Shown: in pieces, positions 1 through 8,832 of the stretch
Layout of the letters: each line of letters opens with the position of its first letter
Position numbering within the stretch: position 1 is the first letter of the stretch
Assembly: GCF_004331265.1 (NCBI RefSeq)
Contig: NZ_SJOO01000003.1
Location: forward strand, 483,646 to 547,645
Length of the DNA: 64,000 nt
Source of the DNA: Enterobacter wuhouensis
Lineage (GTDB): Bacteria; Pseudomonadota; Gammaproteobacteria; Enterobacterales; Enterobacteriaceae
Direction of reading: 5' to 3'
Made by a program: the position numbers and the translations under genes
The notes under the pieces: generated by a model
Databases searched by the model: none
Told to the model about the DNA's origin: nothing
The model's input: the letters and a program-made list of their open reading frames with translations, nothing else

Positions 1-202
1 GGATTAATCCTAAAGCTCGGAAAAGTCCGAGCGGGAATATCCTTAAATTTGGTAGTTCTGGTCATTAAGGAAAATATATTTGCGTTTAGGAGGATATATC
101 CAATAGCCCGCAGGGTTGTTGTGGCTATAGCGGAGCGACGCCTCAGCGCGTGCGAAAAGGAGTTATCAAAGCCGCAGACATGTGCTACTAAGACGGAGCA
201 CA
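1..202 (+). promoter_or_regulatory. Dyad-rich leader upstream of the aminotransferase gene
   Basis: The 200 bases before the aminotransferase contain several short perfect dyads: a palindrome at 1-10, a 7-bp stem at 15-21/26-32, palindromes at 72-81 and 92-101, a 6-bp stem at 103-108/123-128 and a 6-bp stem at 181-186/197-202 just before the ribosome-binding site. This looks like a structured 5' leader or a regulator-binding region. I do not recognise a known riboswitch class. It is also possible that the dyads are partly chance. The region continues beyond the left edge of the window. Confidence 0.35.
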
Positions 203-227
203 TCATAAAAAATAAGGTTAGATAAGA

Positions 228-1409
228 ATGTCTGTCAATAAACTCGCCAGCAGCGCGCAGGGCCTGCAATCATCAGCCATCCGTGAATTATTAAAACACA
301 GCAAAATGGCGGGCGTGATTTCGCTGGGCGGCGGTATTCCCAATCCTGAGCTTTTCGATCACGAAGGCCTGAAAATGGCCGCTGATGCCGTCTTATCCCA
401 GCACTTTGGCGAGGCCTTTCAATACGGGCTGACCGAGGGCGTGCCGGGGCTGCGCGAGGAAATTCAGAAGATCTGCGCCGGGCGCGGTATTTCCTGTCAC
501 GCTGACGACGTGGTTATTACGTCCGGTTCGCAACAATCTCTCGACGTCCTGGCGCGCGCATTAATTAATCCGGGCGATATTGTCGTCGTAGAACGTCCTA
601 CTTATCTGGCCGCGCTGCAGGTATTTGGCCTGGCGCAGGCGCAGTTTGAATCCGTGGGCACCGACGGGGATGGAATGATTGTCGACGAGCTCGAAGCGCT
701 GGTGGCAAATAAGACCATCAAAGCGGTCTATATCGTTCCGACGTTTGGTAACCCCGGCGGCGTAACGCTTTCTGAAACCCGCCGTAAACAGCTGGTGGAA
801 TTATCTAAACGCTATGACTTCGTTATTATTGAGGACGACCCGTACAGCGAAATCAGCTATACCGACGACGTATTCCGTCCGCTGATTGCGCACGCCAAAG
901 ATATTGGCAACGAAGATAACGTGGTCTATACCTCCACCTTTTCGAAAATCCTCGCGCCGGGAACCCGCGTGGGCTGGGTGCTGGTGCCCGAGTGGCTGAA
1001 ACGCGCGGTGGTGAATCTGAAGCAAACCACCGACCTGCACACCAGCACGCTCTCGCAGCTTATGACCTACGAGTATCTGAAAACCGGCCGCCTGGCCGGG
1101 CAGATCGCGACGATCCGCGAGGCATACCGTCAAAAATACCGGACCTTCGCAAGCGAGCTGGAGGCGGAGCTGGGCGATGTGATGTCGTTCCACAAGCCGA
1201 AGGGCGGGATGTTCCTGTGGGCGAAAATGAACAACGGCATCAACACGACGCGCTGGCTGGAAAAAACCTTAGGCAACGGCGTGGTGTTTGTACCGGGTGA
1301 GTTCTTCTACTGCAGCGCGCCAGACCATGCGACGCTGCGTATGTCCTTCGTGACGCCAACGGATGAACAGCTGAAAGAAGCGGTAAGACGTTTGAAAGCG
1401 TCGCTGTAA
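228..1409 (+). CDS. PLP-dependent aminotransferase, class I/II fold (LysN/2-aminoadipate aminotransferase-like)
   Basis: This 393-residue protein is a complete fold-type I aminotransferase. The Schiff-base lysine is Lys240 in the motif STFSKILAPGTRVGW, and the substrate-carboxylate arginine is probably Arg371 in LRMSFV. The central PTFGNPGG and IIEDDPYSE motifs are the usual PLP-ring and phosphate contacts. There is no N-terminal GntR DNA-binding domain, so it is an enzyme and not an MocR regulator. The family includes 2-aminoadipate and aromatic/branched-chain aminotransferases, and the substrate cannot be told from sequence. The ATG at 228 is preceded by a TAAGG Shine-Dalgarno about 10 bases upstream. 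It appears to be a single-gene unit, with a long AT-rich gap before the next gene. The dyad-rich leader in front suggests regulated expression. Confidence 0.88.
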   Translation: MSVNKLASSAQGLQSSAIRELLKHSKMAGVISLGGGIPNPELFDHEGLKMAADAVLSQHFGEAFQYGLTEGVPGLREEIQKICAGRGISCHADDVVITSGSQQSLDVLARALINPGDIVVVERPTYLAALQVFGLAQAQFESVGTDGDGMIVDELEALVANKTIKAVYIVPTFGNPGGVTLSETRRKQLVELSKRYDFVIIEDDPYSEISYTDDVFRPLIAHAKDIGNEDNVVYTSTFSKILAPGTRVGWVLVPEWLKRAVVNLKQTTDLHTSTLSQLMTYEYLKTGRLAGQIATIREAYRQKYRTFASELEAELGDVMSFHKPKGGMFLWAKMNNGINTTRWLEKTLGNGVVFVPGEFFYCSAPDHATLRMSFVTPTDEQLKEAVRRLKASL

Positions 1410-1794
1410 TACCGCGCGGGGGATGATTCTGCATACAATTTAATCGATGAAGGCGAAACAGTGTTTTAAAAACTTCACGTTAACTTGCGCAGGATCATAC
1501 CTCTGGCATGTTTTTGGATTGTATTCGAATAGTTATACCTAAATTAACATTTTCTAACTAATTCATTCCGCATGAATTTTTTGTGAGGATCGCACTTTTT
1601 GTATTATCATTTTTAGGATTACTCTTACACTTGCTGCCCATATTCTTATTTGCATCTCAATCACTTTGATCTGAATAATGTCTCATGGAATAAGCACGGT
1701 GGTTAGATAGTTTTTGGCAATAGCACAGGGTTAAATCTATTCACAGGCTTTATTCCCGGAATATTATACATGGATCAGTATAAGGTTACGGACG
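1410..1794. other. AT-rich intergenic region before the fimbrial regulator
   Basis: These 385 bases hold no convincing gene on either strand. The sequence becomes clearly AT-rich after about 1440, as is usual for promoter regions of enterobacterial fimbrial regulators, which are often silenced by H-NS. A weak AAGG Shine-Dalgarno sits just before the start at 1795. I see no strong terminator for the aminotransferase gene. Confidence 0.5.
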
Positions 1795-2415
1795 ATGATT
1801 ATTTGTGTATCTGATAATGCCTGGTTCAGGATTGGGCTTAAAGAAATCGTACAAACCTGTCCGAAAGAGAAACGTGAACTCAGCTTTTTGAGCTTTAAAA
1901 AAGCGTACAGCATACTGAGTGATTTTGCGACCGACTCGCCGGTGACGATAATTATTGATTATTATATCGCCGATCATGGGTTATTACTGCTGCTATTAAA
2001 GTTAAAGCGTAAGAACGCGTTTGATAATATTCTCATTATTACCACCCATGAACGTATTGTTGACATTACCGAGAATATTTTGCTGGACTCTGTTGCGGAT
2101 ATTTTAATTGATAATAGCGAGTCGCGTGAAAAAATAGGCCGTTTTATGATTAAAGATAATGCGGGGCAGATTATTTCTAAATCCATCACCAACCGAACCT
2201 GGGCGATGATTAAGAAAAACTCAAATCTGACGCATCGGGAAATTGATCTGATGCCGTTTTTTATTACAGGGAAAGGTAATAAAGAGATCTCCCGGCAGGT
2301 GGATATCAGTGAAAAAATGGTGAGCATTCACCGGCGCAATATTTATACCAAGCTGCACGTTGATAGCCTGACGGGGCTGTATAACTATCTCACCACGGAT
2401 ATCAAAATGAGCTGA
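1795..2415 (+). CDS. LuxR-family transcriptional regulator, probable fimbrial regulator
   Basis: The 206-residue protein has a degenerate receiver-like N-terminal half. Its IIIDYYIAD strand places Asp55 near the usual phospho-acceptor position, but other receiver landmarks are not clear. The C-terminal LuxR helix-turn-helix covers about residues 143-200, with LTHREIDLMPFFITGKGNKE followed by the recognition helix region ISEKMVSIHRRNIYTKL. It lies 122 bases upstream of the fimbrial pilin in the same orientation. Stand-alone LuxR-type regulators in this position commonly control chaperone-usher operons. The AT-rich upstream region fits a horizontally acquired or H-NS-controlled locus. Its role as activator or repressor of this operon is inference from position. 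Confidence 0.8.
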   Translation: MIICVSDNAWFRIGLKEIVQTCPKEKRELSFLSFKKAYSILSDFATDSPVTIIIDYYIADHGLLLLLLKLKRKNAFDNILIITTHERIVDITENILLDSVADILIDNSESREKIGRFMIKDNAGQIISKSITNRTWAMIKKNSNLTHREIDLMPFFITGKGNKEISRQVDISEKMVSIHRRNIYTKLHVDSLTGLYNYLTTDIKMS

Positions 2416-2537
2416 GAAGGATGCTCAGAGGGAAATGATTCGCTGTAATGTGCTACAAATTTAATACGTCATCGAGAATTGAATAACTTCATCGTTAATC
2501 GCCAGTTATATCGTCTTAAAAACAGAAGGAGCTGTAT

Positions 2538-3080
2538 ATGAAATTGAAATCACTTTGCGCGGCAATGGTTGTTATGGGTCTCGCTACCTCTTTTGCCCAT
2601 GCGGCAGACGGCAAGCTCAAGTTTATTGGTAAAATTGGATCGTCAACCTGCCAGATATCGGGCGGTGCGGCAGCAGAAATCGATGTGCCAATGGGTACGG
2701 TGCCGGTTGAAAGGTTGCAAAGCGATGCCGAAGGCCCGGAAGTCGGCTTTGCCATCAATATGACGAACTGCAAACCGGGTACTTACTATCTGGTTCTCGA
2801 CGGCGTGAGTCCGTCTGGTCAACAGAACATTCTTGATTTAGAAAACGCGGGTGATGCTTCTACGGCGAAAGGGGTGGGGATTAAAATTAAGGATATTGCC
2901 GATAAAAATATCACCCTATCCAAAACCCTTGATAAAGATGATGCCAGCATCACCATTACTGAGGCCGATAACGGCGGCGGCACGTTTTATCTGAAAGCAA
3001 ACTATTTTGCCTACAACCAGAGCGCGTTAACCTCCGGGGAAGCAAACGCAACGGCCACCTTTACTATCGTACAACAGTAA
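2538..3080 (+). CDS. Type 1-family major fimbrial subunit (pilin)
   Basis: A 180-residue chaperone-usher pilin. A Sec signal peptide of about 22 residues ends in SFAHA. Cys38 and Cys78 form the conserved pilin disulfide pair. The C-terminus ends in an alternating hydrophobic strand (ATATFTIVQQ), matching the donor strand that a chaperone caps and the next subunit replaces. The start has a strong AAGGAG ribosome-binding site. It is the first structural gene, followed by chaperone, usher and tip subunit, which is the normal order for the most abundant subunit. A hairpin sits just behind the stop codon and may hold this message at a higher level than the genes downstream. Confidence 0.92.
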   Translation: MKLKSLCAAMVVMGLATSFAHAADGKLKFIGKIGSSTCQISGGAAAEIDVPMGTVPVERLQSDAEGPEVGFAINMTNCKPGTYYLVLDGVSPSGQQNILDLENAGDASTAKGVGIKIKDIADKNITLSKTLDKDDASITITEADNGGGTFYLKANYFAYNQSALTSGEANATATFTIVQQ

Positions 3081-3091
3081 TATTAACGGAA

Positions 3092-3110
3092 GCAGGCCCG
3101 ACGGGCCTGC
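3092..3110 (+). terminator. Intercistronic hairpin after the pilin gene
   Basis: A GC-rich perfect inverted repeat (GCAGGCC/GGCCTGC, extendable inward) lies 11 bases after the pilin stop. It has no proper T-tract, so it is more likely a partial terminator or mRNA-stabilising hairpin than a full stop. Such hairpins help keep the major subunit in excess over chaperone and usher. Confidence 0.6.
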
Positions 3111-3125
3111 TGTTAGGGTGGTAGC

Positions 3126-3785
3126 ATGAAGTCACTCGCATTTATTCTATTGGCGTTATTTTCCGCATCGTCTTTTTCTGCCGTGCAGATTGAAAGCTCA
3201 CGCGTTATCTATTCTGGCGAATATAAATCTGCCTCCCTGACGCTGCATAACGCATCGGAGAAAAATTATATCGTTCAGACCTGGCTCGATGAAGATGCTG
3301 ATAAGCCAGGCAAAGAGATGGTCGTCACGCCGCCCGTTCTGAAAGTCAAACCCGACCAGAGTGCGGTATTGCGTTTTATCTATTCCGGTAAAGGACTGCC
3401 GACCGATCGTGAAAGCCTGTACTGGATTAACGTTCAGGAAATTCCCCCGCGCGCCAGCGAGCCGAACGTGATGCAGCTGGCAATCCGGACGCGCCTCAAG
3501 CTGTTTTATCGTCCAGCGGGCTTAAACGCCAGGCTTGAGGATCAGGTGAGTCATTTAACGTTCGTAAAGAACGCAGGCAATGTGGTCGTCAAAAATAACG
3601 GGCCGCTGCATATCAGCCTGAGTCAGCTAATTATTCAACCTCCTCAGTCGCAGCTGTTAAAACTGACCGCGCCGATGATTTCACCTTTTAGCAGTGAAAC
3701 CATTACGTTTCCAAAAGGATCGCGGATCGTTGGCTTAACCTATATCAATGATTATGGCGGCATTGCTGACGTCAAAATAAATTAA
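3126..3785 (+). CDS. Periplasmic fimbrial chaperone (PapD family)
   Basis: A 219-residue PapD-like chaperone with a signal peptide ending near SFSA. The N-terminal domain contains the hallmark stretch ending LYWINVQEIPP (around residues 98-110), and a basic residue early in the mature protein (SSRVIY) corresponds to the Arg that anchors the pilin C-terminus. The short F1-G1 loop region places it in the FGS subgroup. It caps pilins in the periplasm and hands them to the usher encoded next. The gene sits 45 bases after the pilin and 43 bases before the usher in one operon. Confidence 0.92.
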   Translation: MKSLAFILLALFSASSFSAVQIESSRVIYSGEYKSASLTLHNASEKNYIVQTWLDEDADKPGKEMVVTPPVLKVKPDQSAVLRFIYSGKGLPTDRESLYWINVQEIPPRASEPNVMQLAIRTRLKLFYRPAGLNARLEDQVSHLTFVKNAGNVVVKNNGPLHISLSQLIIQPPQSQLLKLTAPMISPFSSETITFPKGSRIVGLTYINDYGGIADVKIN

Positions 3786-3828
3786 GCCATCGTTGCGGGT
3801 TAGTTAATAATGTCATGGATGAACCATT

Positions 3829-6357
3829 ATGCAACGAGCATGGATACCCTTATGTGCGCTCACCTCTTTGCTGGTTACCGGCAGCGAGTGCGCGGCGCAA
3901 AGTGAATATAACACCTCATTCTTTCACGGTAGCGGGGATCGGTCTTTCATTAATTTGATTGATCCTGATTCGGGCATTATTCCCGGAACCTATTCACTCG
4001 ATATATATGTAAACCAGAAGCTGGTCGATCAGCGCGACGTCGAGATTGTGCGGGATAACGCCGATAAATCGCTTCGCCCCTGCATCAGCGCAGAACAGCT
4101 TCGCGACTGGTCCGTCGCCATTCCCCCTCAAGACGATGAGCGCTGTTATCCCCTCGAAAAGCGGATGACGGGGGCATCGATGGGCTTCACGATGGCGGAG
4201 CATCGCCTGGATATTCAGGTGCCCCAGCTTAGCATGCACACCCAGCCGCGCGGGGCGATCCCGTCTACGCGTTACGACGACGGCATTAACGCCGCCTTTG
4301 TAAACTACAACCTGGTGGCAAACAACGTCAGGAGCAGCGGCCAGGAGAGCCAGTACGCTTATCTTTATCTCAATAACGGCATCAATATCGGCGCGTGGCG
4401 CTTTCGTCATATGGCGAACCTGACAAAGCGAAGCGGGGAGGAGAGCCACTGGCAAAACGTCTCGTCCTGGGCGGAAAGGGCGCTTCCCTCGCTCAAGAGC
4501 CGCCTGCTGTTTGGGCAGGCGAGCACCGGCACGGTGTTATTCGACAGCATTCCTTTTCGCGGGGCGCAGCTGGCCTCGGAGCCATTGATGCGCGCGGAGA
4601 GCCAGTCGCGCTATGCGCCGATTGTCAGAGGCGTGGCGGAAAGCAACGCCCGCGTGGAGGTGCGGCAGAATAAATACCTGATCTACTCCACTAACGTACC
4701 GCCAGGCCCGTTCGCTTTTGACGATATTGTGCCGGTCAGCCAGAGCGGCGATCTGTTCGTGACGATTATCGAAACGGACGGACGCAAAACCAATCTGGTG
4801 ATCCCCTATACCGTCCTGCCGGGCCTGGTGCGCAAGGGGCAGTGGAACTATGACGTCGCCGCGGGGAAGTACCATGACGGCGCGAATGGCTATGCCCCGG
4901 GATTTGCGGAAAGCCAGCTTTCCTACGGGATAAGCGATACGATCACCCTGTCTGGCGGCCTGCTTTCCGCCGAGCACTACCAGAGCGCGGCGCTGGGCGT
5001 CGGTCAAAATATGGGGCATTTTGGCGCGGTGTCGGTCGATCTTGCCTTGTCGGATACGCGTCTGGCGCGCGGTGATGCCGAGCAGGGGGGCAGCGCCCGC
5101 TTTCTCTACGCCAAGTCGTTTTTGGATTCCCGAACGGATTTCCAGGTGGCGGGCTACCGTTACTCGTCCTCCGGCTATTACGATTTTCAGGAATCGGTTC
5201 AGGAACGCCGCCGCTGGGACAATGGCCGGTACAAAACCTATTACTGGGACGACACCCGCCTGGACGATCCTGAGTGGGTGGTTTCAAAGCCTGAGGTCAG
5301 CTATGACGCCAGCTATGCCACCAAAAAATCCCGGCTGGATATCTCCATGAGCCAGCAGATTGGCGAGATAAGCCAGTTTTATCTGACGTTCAGCAGGCAA
5401 AATTACTGGAAAGGGGCCAAAACGGATACCTCCGTACAGTCGGGGCTCACCTCGCGGCTGGGTAACGTGACCTGGAGCCTTTACTATCAAAATACCCGTA
5501 ACCATTACGCCTCGAATGACAGCAGCATCAACCTGCGGCTGTCGCTGCCGCTGAGCCTTGGCAGCCATCCGGCGACGGCGACCACGGATCTCCATGCCGA
5601 TCGTGCCGGAAACGTCTCCTCTTCAGCCGGGCTAAGCGGGTCCATGCTGGAAGATAACCGCCTCAGCTATGCCGTGCAGGTAGAGCAGAATGATTCAGAA
5701 CGCACGGCAGGCGACATGAGCATGGGCTACCGGGGCGGTGCCGGGAACCTGTGGCTGGGCTACTCCACGGCGGAAAATATGCAGCAGACGAGCATGAACC
5801 TCTCGGGCGGAATCGTTGCGCACCGCGGCGGGGTGACGCTATCGCAGCCGCCGGGCACCACGTTTAGCTTAATTGAAGCGCAGAACGCGGAGGGCGTGGG
5901 CGTCATGAATCAGACCGGCGTGCGGATCGACGCGTCGGGCTATGCGGTTGCGCCAAATGCGATCCCGTACCGCAACAACACCTGGTCGTTAGACACCCGT
6001 GATTTCCCGGACGATCTCGACGTGCCTCTGGCGACCCAGAATAACGTGCCTACCCGTGGCGCTATCACCCGGGTGACGTTTGAAACCTGGCGAGGGGAGA
6101 GCGTGCTGATCCACAGCAGGCGACCGGATAACAGCGTTCCACCGGTTGGGGCGCAAGCCTACAGCCGGGGCGATCGTAACAACGGCATCGTCGGAACGGA
6201 TGGGGATATTTTTGTCTCTGGCGTAACGGCAGGGGAGACCATCACGATCCGCTGGGGCGAAGGGGCGGATGAGCAGTGCCGCATCCAGCTGCCAGACGGG
6301 CATCCGGTTGACCAGGCTGGCGCGGGATACCGTGAGATCGCCGCCATTTGTCGATAA
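3829..6357 (+). CDS. Outer-membrane fimbrial usher (FimD/PapC family)
   Basis: An 842-residue usher of normal family length. It has a signal peptide (cleavage near ECAAQ), then the N-terminal chaperone-binding domain that begins FFHGSGDRSFINL, with paired cysteines further on (RPCIS and ERCYPLEK). A long beta-barrel with many YxxxxS and aromatic strands follows, including a plug-domain segment around PPGPFAFDDI. The C-terminal domains contain the usher GAQA(Y)SRG motif and a terminal Cys pair (EQCRIQL, AICR). It forms the secretion pore and polymerises the pilus. The tip-subunit gene follows, its ATG lying 11 bases after the usher stop. Confidence 0.95.
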   Translation: MQRAWIPLCALTSLLVTGSECAAQSEYNTSFFHGSGDRSFINLIDPDSGIIPGTYSLDIYVNQKLVDQRDVEIVRDNADKSLRPCISAEQLRDWSVAIPPQDDERCYPLEKRMTGASMGFTMAEHRLDIQVPQLSMHTQPRGAIPSTRYDDGINAAFVNYNLVANNVRSSGQESQYAYLYLNNGINIGAWRFRHMANLTKRSGEESHWQNVSSWAERALPSLKSRLLFGQASTGTVLFDSIPFRGAQLASEPLMRAESQSRYAPIVRGVAESNARVEVRQNKYLIYSTNVPPGPFAFDDIVPVSQSGDLFVTIIETDGRKTNLVIPYTVLPGLVRKGQWNYDVAAGKYHDGANGYAPGFAESQLSYGISDTITLSGGLLSAEHYQSAALGVGQNMGHFGAVSVDLALSDTRLARGDAEQGGSARFLYAKSFLDSRTDFQVAGYRYSSSGYYDFQESVQERRRWDNGRYKTYYWDDTRLDDPEWVVSKPEVSYDASYATKKSRLDISMSQQIGEISQFYLTFSRQNYWKGAKTDTSVQSGLTSRLGNVTWSLYYQNTRNHYASNDSSINLRLSLPLSLGSHPATATTDLHADRAGNVSSSAGLSGSMLEDNRLSYAVQVEQNDSERTAGDMSMGYRGGAGNLWLGYSTAENMQQTSMNLSGGIVAHRGGVTLSQPPGTTFSLIEAQNAEGVGVMNQTGVRIDASGYAVAPNAIPYRNNTWSLDTRDFPDDLDVPLATQNNVPTRGAITRVTFETWRGESVLIHSRRPDNSVPPVGAQAYSRGDRNNGIVGTDGDIFVSGVTAGETITIRWGEGADEQCRIQLPDGHPVDQAGAGYREIAAICR

Positions 6358-6368
6358 AGGAGAAGGTA

Positions 6369-7403
6369 ATGCAATTTCAAGGACGACACATACTCTACGC
6401 CGCCGTAGTGTTTTGCTTCGGGTTATTTTCTTCAACCGTGATGGCCCTGACCTGCAAGGCGCAGGGCTCGGTGAGTCAGTATGTGGCTATAGACAGCGTG
6501 ATCAAGGCGTCCGTGGGGGATTTTGGCACCAACACCAAGATATGGGTTTCCGCGCCGATTACGGCGACGTTTACCTGTTCCGATACGGATAATTTCCCAA
6601 AAGGGGAAAGCGCCTTTTTATGGCTGGATCCGAAGGATGCGGTGAAAAATGTTCACAACTCGCTGGAGATCGGCATCACCTTCAGGAACGTTGATTACAA
6701 GCTGAAGAAGGGCGACAAGATCGAAATCGGTCCCGGCACGATGTGTACGCCTGACGGGAAGGGGGGCTGCACCTCGAAGGCCACTTCGCAGACCTTTTCC
6801 CTGACTTATCAGGTGTATATTAAAACGACGGGGCTGCCTGCTGCGTCGGATGGCAAGGTGATGGGCGACGTCAGCCTGTCGCTCTTTCAGGTGGATGGCG
6901 TAGGCGGCCTGCGGGGTGGAACTGTCACTCAGGACGGCAACTTTAACCTGACGATCACCGGGCTGGATAAAATCACCTTCCTGGCCTGCACGCCAAAAGT
7001 GATGCTGGTGCCCGATACGCTCGACTTTGGGGTCATCAACGGCAGCTGGGCCACGCCGGGGAAAATTGAGAAAACCAAACCTTTTACCCTGCAGGTTGAT
7101 TTGACCCGCGAAGCCAGCGGTAAAACCTGCACCGGCGAGACGCTGCTCATGACCCTCGGCTCGACGAATCCGGTTAAGGATGGCGCGATTATCATGCCGG
7201 CGACGAACAGCGGCTTTGGCTTTATCATTTCCGCCAACAGCCTGATGGAGCCGCGCATCGCCTTGAACACGCCGCAGACGATAGGGGTAATTAGCGGCGA
7301 TCGGCTTACGCGAGATTATTACGCGGGGTTTGTCTGGACGACGAACGCGCCCCTGTTAGGGGATTACAGCGCGACGGCCACCTTCACCGTAACGTTCAGG
7401 TAA
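6369..7403 (+). CDS. Fimbrial tip adhesin / minor subunit
   Basis: The ATG at 6369 is preferred over an upstream in-frame TTG at 6348 because it follows an AGGAGAAGG Shine-Dalgarno and starts a clean signal peptide (cleavage near STVMA). The product is 344 residues, about twice a pilin. It therefore fits a two-domain tip adhesin: an N-terminal lectin-like domain with several cysteines, then a C-terminal pilin domain starting around CTPKVMLVPDTLDFG and ending in a donor-strand-like ATATFTVTFR. The ligand is unknown. It is the last gene of the operon. No clear terminator follows before the convergent nudI gene. Confidence 0.82.
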   Translation: MQFQGRHILYAAVVFCFGLFSSTVMALTCKAQGSVSQYVAIDSVIKASVGDFGTNTKIWVSAPITATFTCSDTDNFPKGESAFLWLDPKDAVKNVHNSLEIGITFRNVDYKLKKGDKIEIGPGTMCTPDGKGGCTSKATSQTFSLTYQVYIKTTGLPAASDGKVMGDVSLSLFQVDGVGGLRGGTVTQDGNFNLTITGLDKITFLACTPKVMLVPDTLDFGVINGSWATPGKIEKTKPFTLQVDLTREASGKTCTGETLLMTLGSTNPVKDGAIIMPATNSGFGFIISANSLMEPRIALNTPQTIGVISGDRLTRDYYAGFVWTTNAPLLGDYSATATFTVTFR

Positions 7404-7426
7404 CGCCGTCGGGACTGCACCTGAGT

Positions 7427-7852
7427 TTAGAGGAGGCCTTTCTGCGCGAAGGTGACGCGCGTGGCCTCGTTCAAATCCAGCGATTTCAACGACGCCGGGC
7501 GCACCCAGGCAATTTCCTGAAACTCTTCGTTGAAGGTTACGCTGCGGTTGGCGCTGATGCAGTCGAAGATCAGGTAAATCATATAAATTTCTTCCGTGGT
7601 GCCGTCGGCATAGGTTTTCACCCGTATGTCATCGCGGAAGGCCCAGGGCTTCACCTCGGTAATCTCCAGCGCGTCCCCCAGCTCCTCGCGGATTTCGCGG
7701 CGCAGCGCCTGTTCCATCGTTTCGCCGGGCTCCATTCCACCGCCGGAGAGCGCCCACTGGCCGGGGAACACGCCGCGATCGTCGGCCATTTTGCACAGCA
7801 GATAAGCCCCGTCGTTCTGAATGATGGGGCAGACAATAGAACGTTGACGCAT
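7427..7852 (-). CDS. nudI: Nudix nucleoside triphosphatase NudI
   Basis: The 141-residue product closely resembles enterobacterial NudI from the first residues ([20 protein letters not shown]) to the end. The Nudix box is complete at residues 38-60 (G38, E44, R52-E53, E56-E57, G59), which binds the metal ions and hydrolyses nucleoside triphosphates; NudI prefers pyrimidine dNTPs. The ATG at 7852 has an AGGAAG Shine-Dalgarno. A longer in-frame start would only add non-conserved residues. It is convergent with the fimbrial operon and downstream of the higBA pair. Confidence 0.9.
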   Translation of the reverse strand: MRQRSIVCPIIQNDGAYLLCKMADDRGVFPGQWALSGGGMEPGETMEQALRREIREELGDALEITEVKPWAFRDDIRVKTYADGTTEEIYMIYLIFDCISANRSVTFNEEFQEIAWVRPASLKSLDLNEATRVTFAQKGLL

Positions 7853-7892
7853 GGTTTCTTCCTGAAAGATGAGTAAGTTAACACCGTGCCTT

Positions 7893-8240
7893 TTAGGCCA
7901 CGTCGGGCTGGCCTGATTTTCGTTTTGCAATGATTTCAGCCGCTGTCTTAATACGGCTTAACTCTTCCTGAGTCCGTGAGTCAGTTTGCGCTTCCCATAT
8001 TTCAACGTTGAGCTGCAGGTTCAGCCAAAACTCAATCGTGGTATCAAACGCTTTAGCCAGCCTGATCGCCATATCAGCAGTTAGTTTACGATTATTATTG
8101 ACCAGAGCGCTGATGGTGTTTCGGTGCACGTTAAGCATGTCTGCAAGGTCGCTAATTTTCAGATTGAGCGGCTCAAGATATTCATATTGCAAGACATCGC
8201 CCGGCGTGGTGGGTTTGCGTAGTGCCTGTTGTAGAGTCAT
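7893..8240 (-). CDS. higA: HigA-family antitoxin (Xre helix-turn-helix)
   Basis: The 115-residue protein has an Xre-type helix-turn-helix at about residues 28-82 ([20 protein letters not shown] followed by [14 protein letters not shown]) and the family end [14 protein letters not shown]. It lies 10 bases downstream of the HigB-like toxin gene in the toxin-first order typical of higBA. HigA neutralises the toxin and binds the operon promoter. It is unusually long at the N-terminus (TPGDVL), which is the VapI/HigA subgroup. Confidence 0.85.
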   Translation of the reverse strand: MTLQQALRKPTTPGDVLQYEYLEPLNLKISDLADMLNVHRNTISALVNNNRKLTADMAIRLAKAFDTTIEFWLNLQLNVEIWEAQTDSRTQEELSRIKTAAEIIAKRKSGQPDVA

Positions 8241-8250
8241 ATGGGATACC

Positions 8251-8550
8251 TCATTTGTGTGGCGTGTACTTGTGTGCTGAGAGGTAGAGATCGTTTGCTT
8301 TGCCCTCTGTCCACCGGAAAACCAGCCTGTATTGCCTGTTTACGCGAATTGATGAAAATCCTGCGAGTGGGGGATTCAACAATTCATACATATTCCCTGG
8401 CGGGGATCTTAGATCCCGGTGAGAGGTTGCTGCGTTGATGATATCTAGCTTTCTCGCCAGGGCAGATTCCAGGCTCGCTGGAATGATGTTGCATGATTTT
8501 CCATAGAGAAAGAAATCCATAAGCCATTGATCGCGAAAATGATTAATCAT
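8251..8550 (-). CDS. higB: HigB-like toxin (RelE-fold mRNA interferase)
   Basis: The 99-residue product belongs to the RelE/HigB plasmid-maintenance toxin family. It has the family stretches LESALARKLDIINAA, DLRSPPGNMYELL, the core strand RVNRQYRLVFRW and the end YLSAHKYTPHK. In the family, RelE-fold toxins cleave mRNA on the ribosome. The cognate antitoxin follows immediately on the same strand. The pair looks intact, so it probably acts as a working toxin-antitoxin module. Confidence 0.85.
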   Translation of the reverse strand: MINHFRDQWLMDFFLYGKSCNIIPASLESALARKLDIINAATSHRDLRSPPGNMYELLNPPLAGFSSIRVNRQYRLVFRWTEGKANDLYLSAHKYTPHK

Positions 8551-8733
8551 AATACTGGTTAGCTCCGATCCGTGAAGCTGAGTGGATATTAATGCACTCC
8601 CGCACTGTGCGCAAGTGCAATATTTGGTGCGAGAATAATATACCTGGAGTAGGACTTGAGGAAAGCCGACGGCGACATAGAAAGATGATTCTTCGAGGCG
8701 GATTCAGGGAATATGTATACGATTGCCGATTTT

Positions 8734-8770
8734 CCCCTCACCCTAACCTTCTCCCCAGAGGGGCGAGGGG
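8734..8770. repeat. Imperfect inverted repeat (CCCCTC... / ...GAGGGG)
   Basis: A pyrimidine-rich arm starting CCCCTCACCC is followed by a purine-rich arm ending GGGCGAGGGG. Together they make an imperfect hairpin. Sequences of this style are dispersed intergenic repeats in enterobacteria. It sits next to a REP element, downstream of the type I secretion operon. Confidence 0.6.
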
Positions 8771-8794
8771 ATTGATTGTGCAGTTTGAGGTTTT

Positions 8795-8826
8795 GTAGGC
8801 CGGGTAAGGCGTAGCCGCCACCCGGC
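8795..8826. repeat. REP/BIME palindromic element
   Basis: The sequence GTAGGCCGGGTAAGGCGTAG followed by CCGCCACCCGGC is a textbook enterobacterial REP unit with the central GGCGTAGCCGCC dyad. It lies 6 bases beyond the stop of the HlyD-like gene on the minus strand, where REP elements often stabilise 3' mRNA ends or act in termination. Confidence 0.88.
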
Positions 8827-8832
8827 AATGTA

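Noticed and set aside
6348..6368. TTG start seven codons upstream for the fimbrial tip gene
   Set aside because: It overlaps the usher end and lacks a ribosome-binding site. The ATG at 6369 follows AGGAGAAGG and begins a normal signal peptide.
8592..8798. A 68-codon plus-strand frame between higB and the REP element
   Set aside because: It covers dispersed-repeat sequence (inverted repeat region) and has no homologous features or ribosome-binding site.
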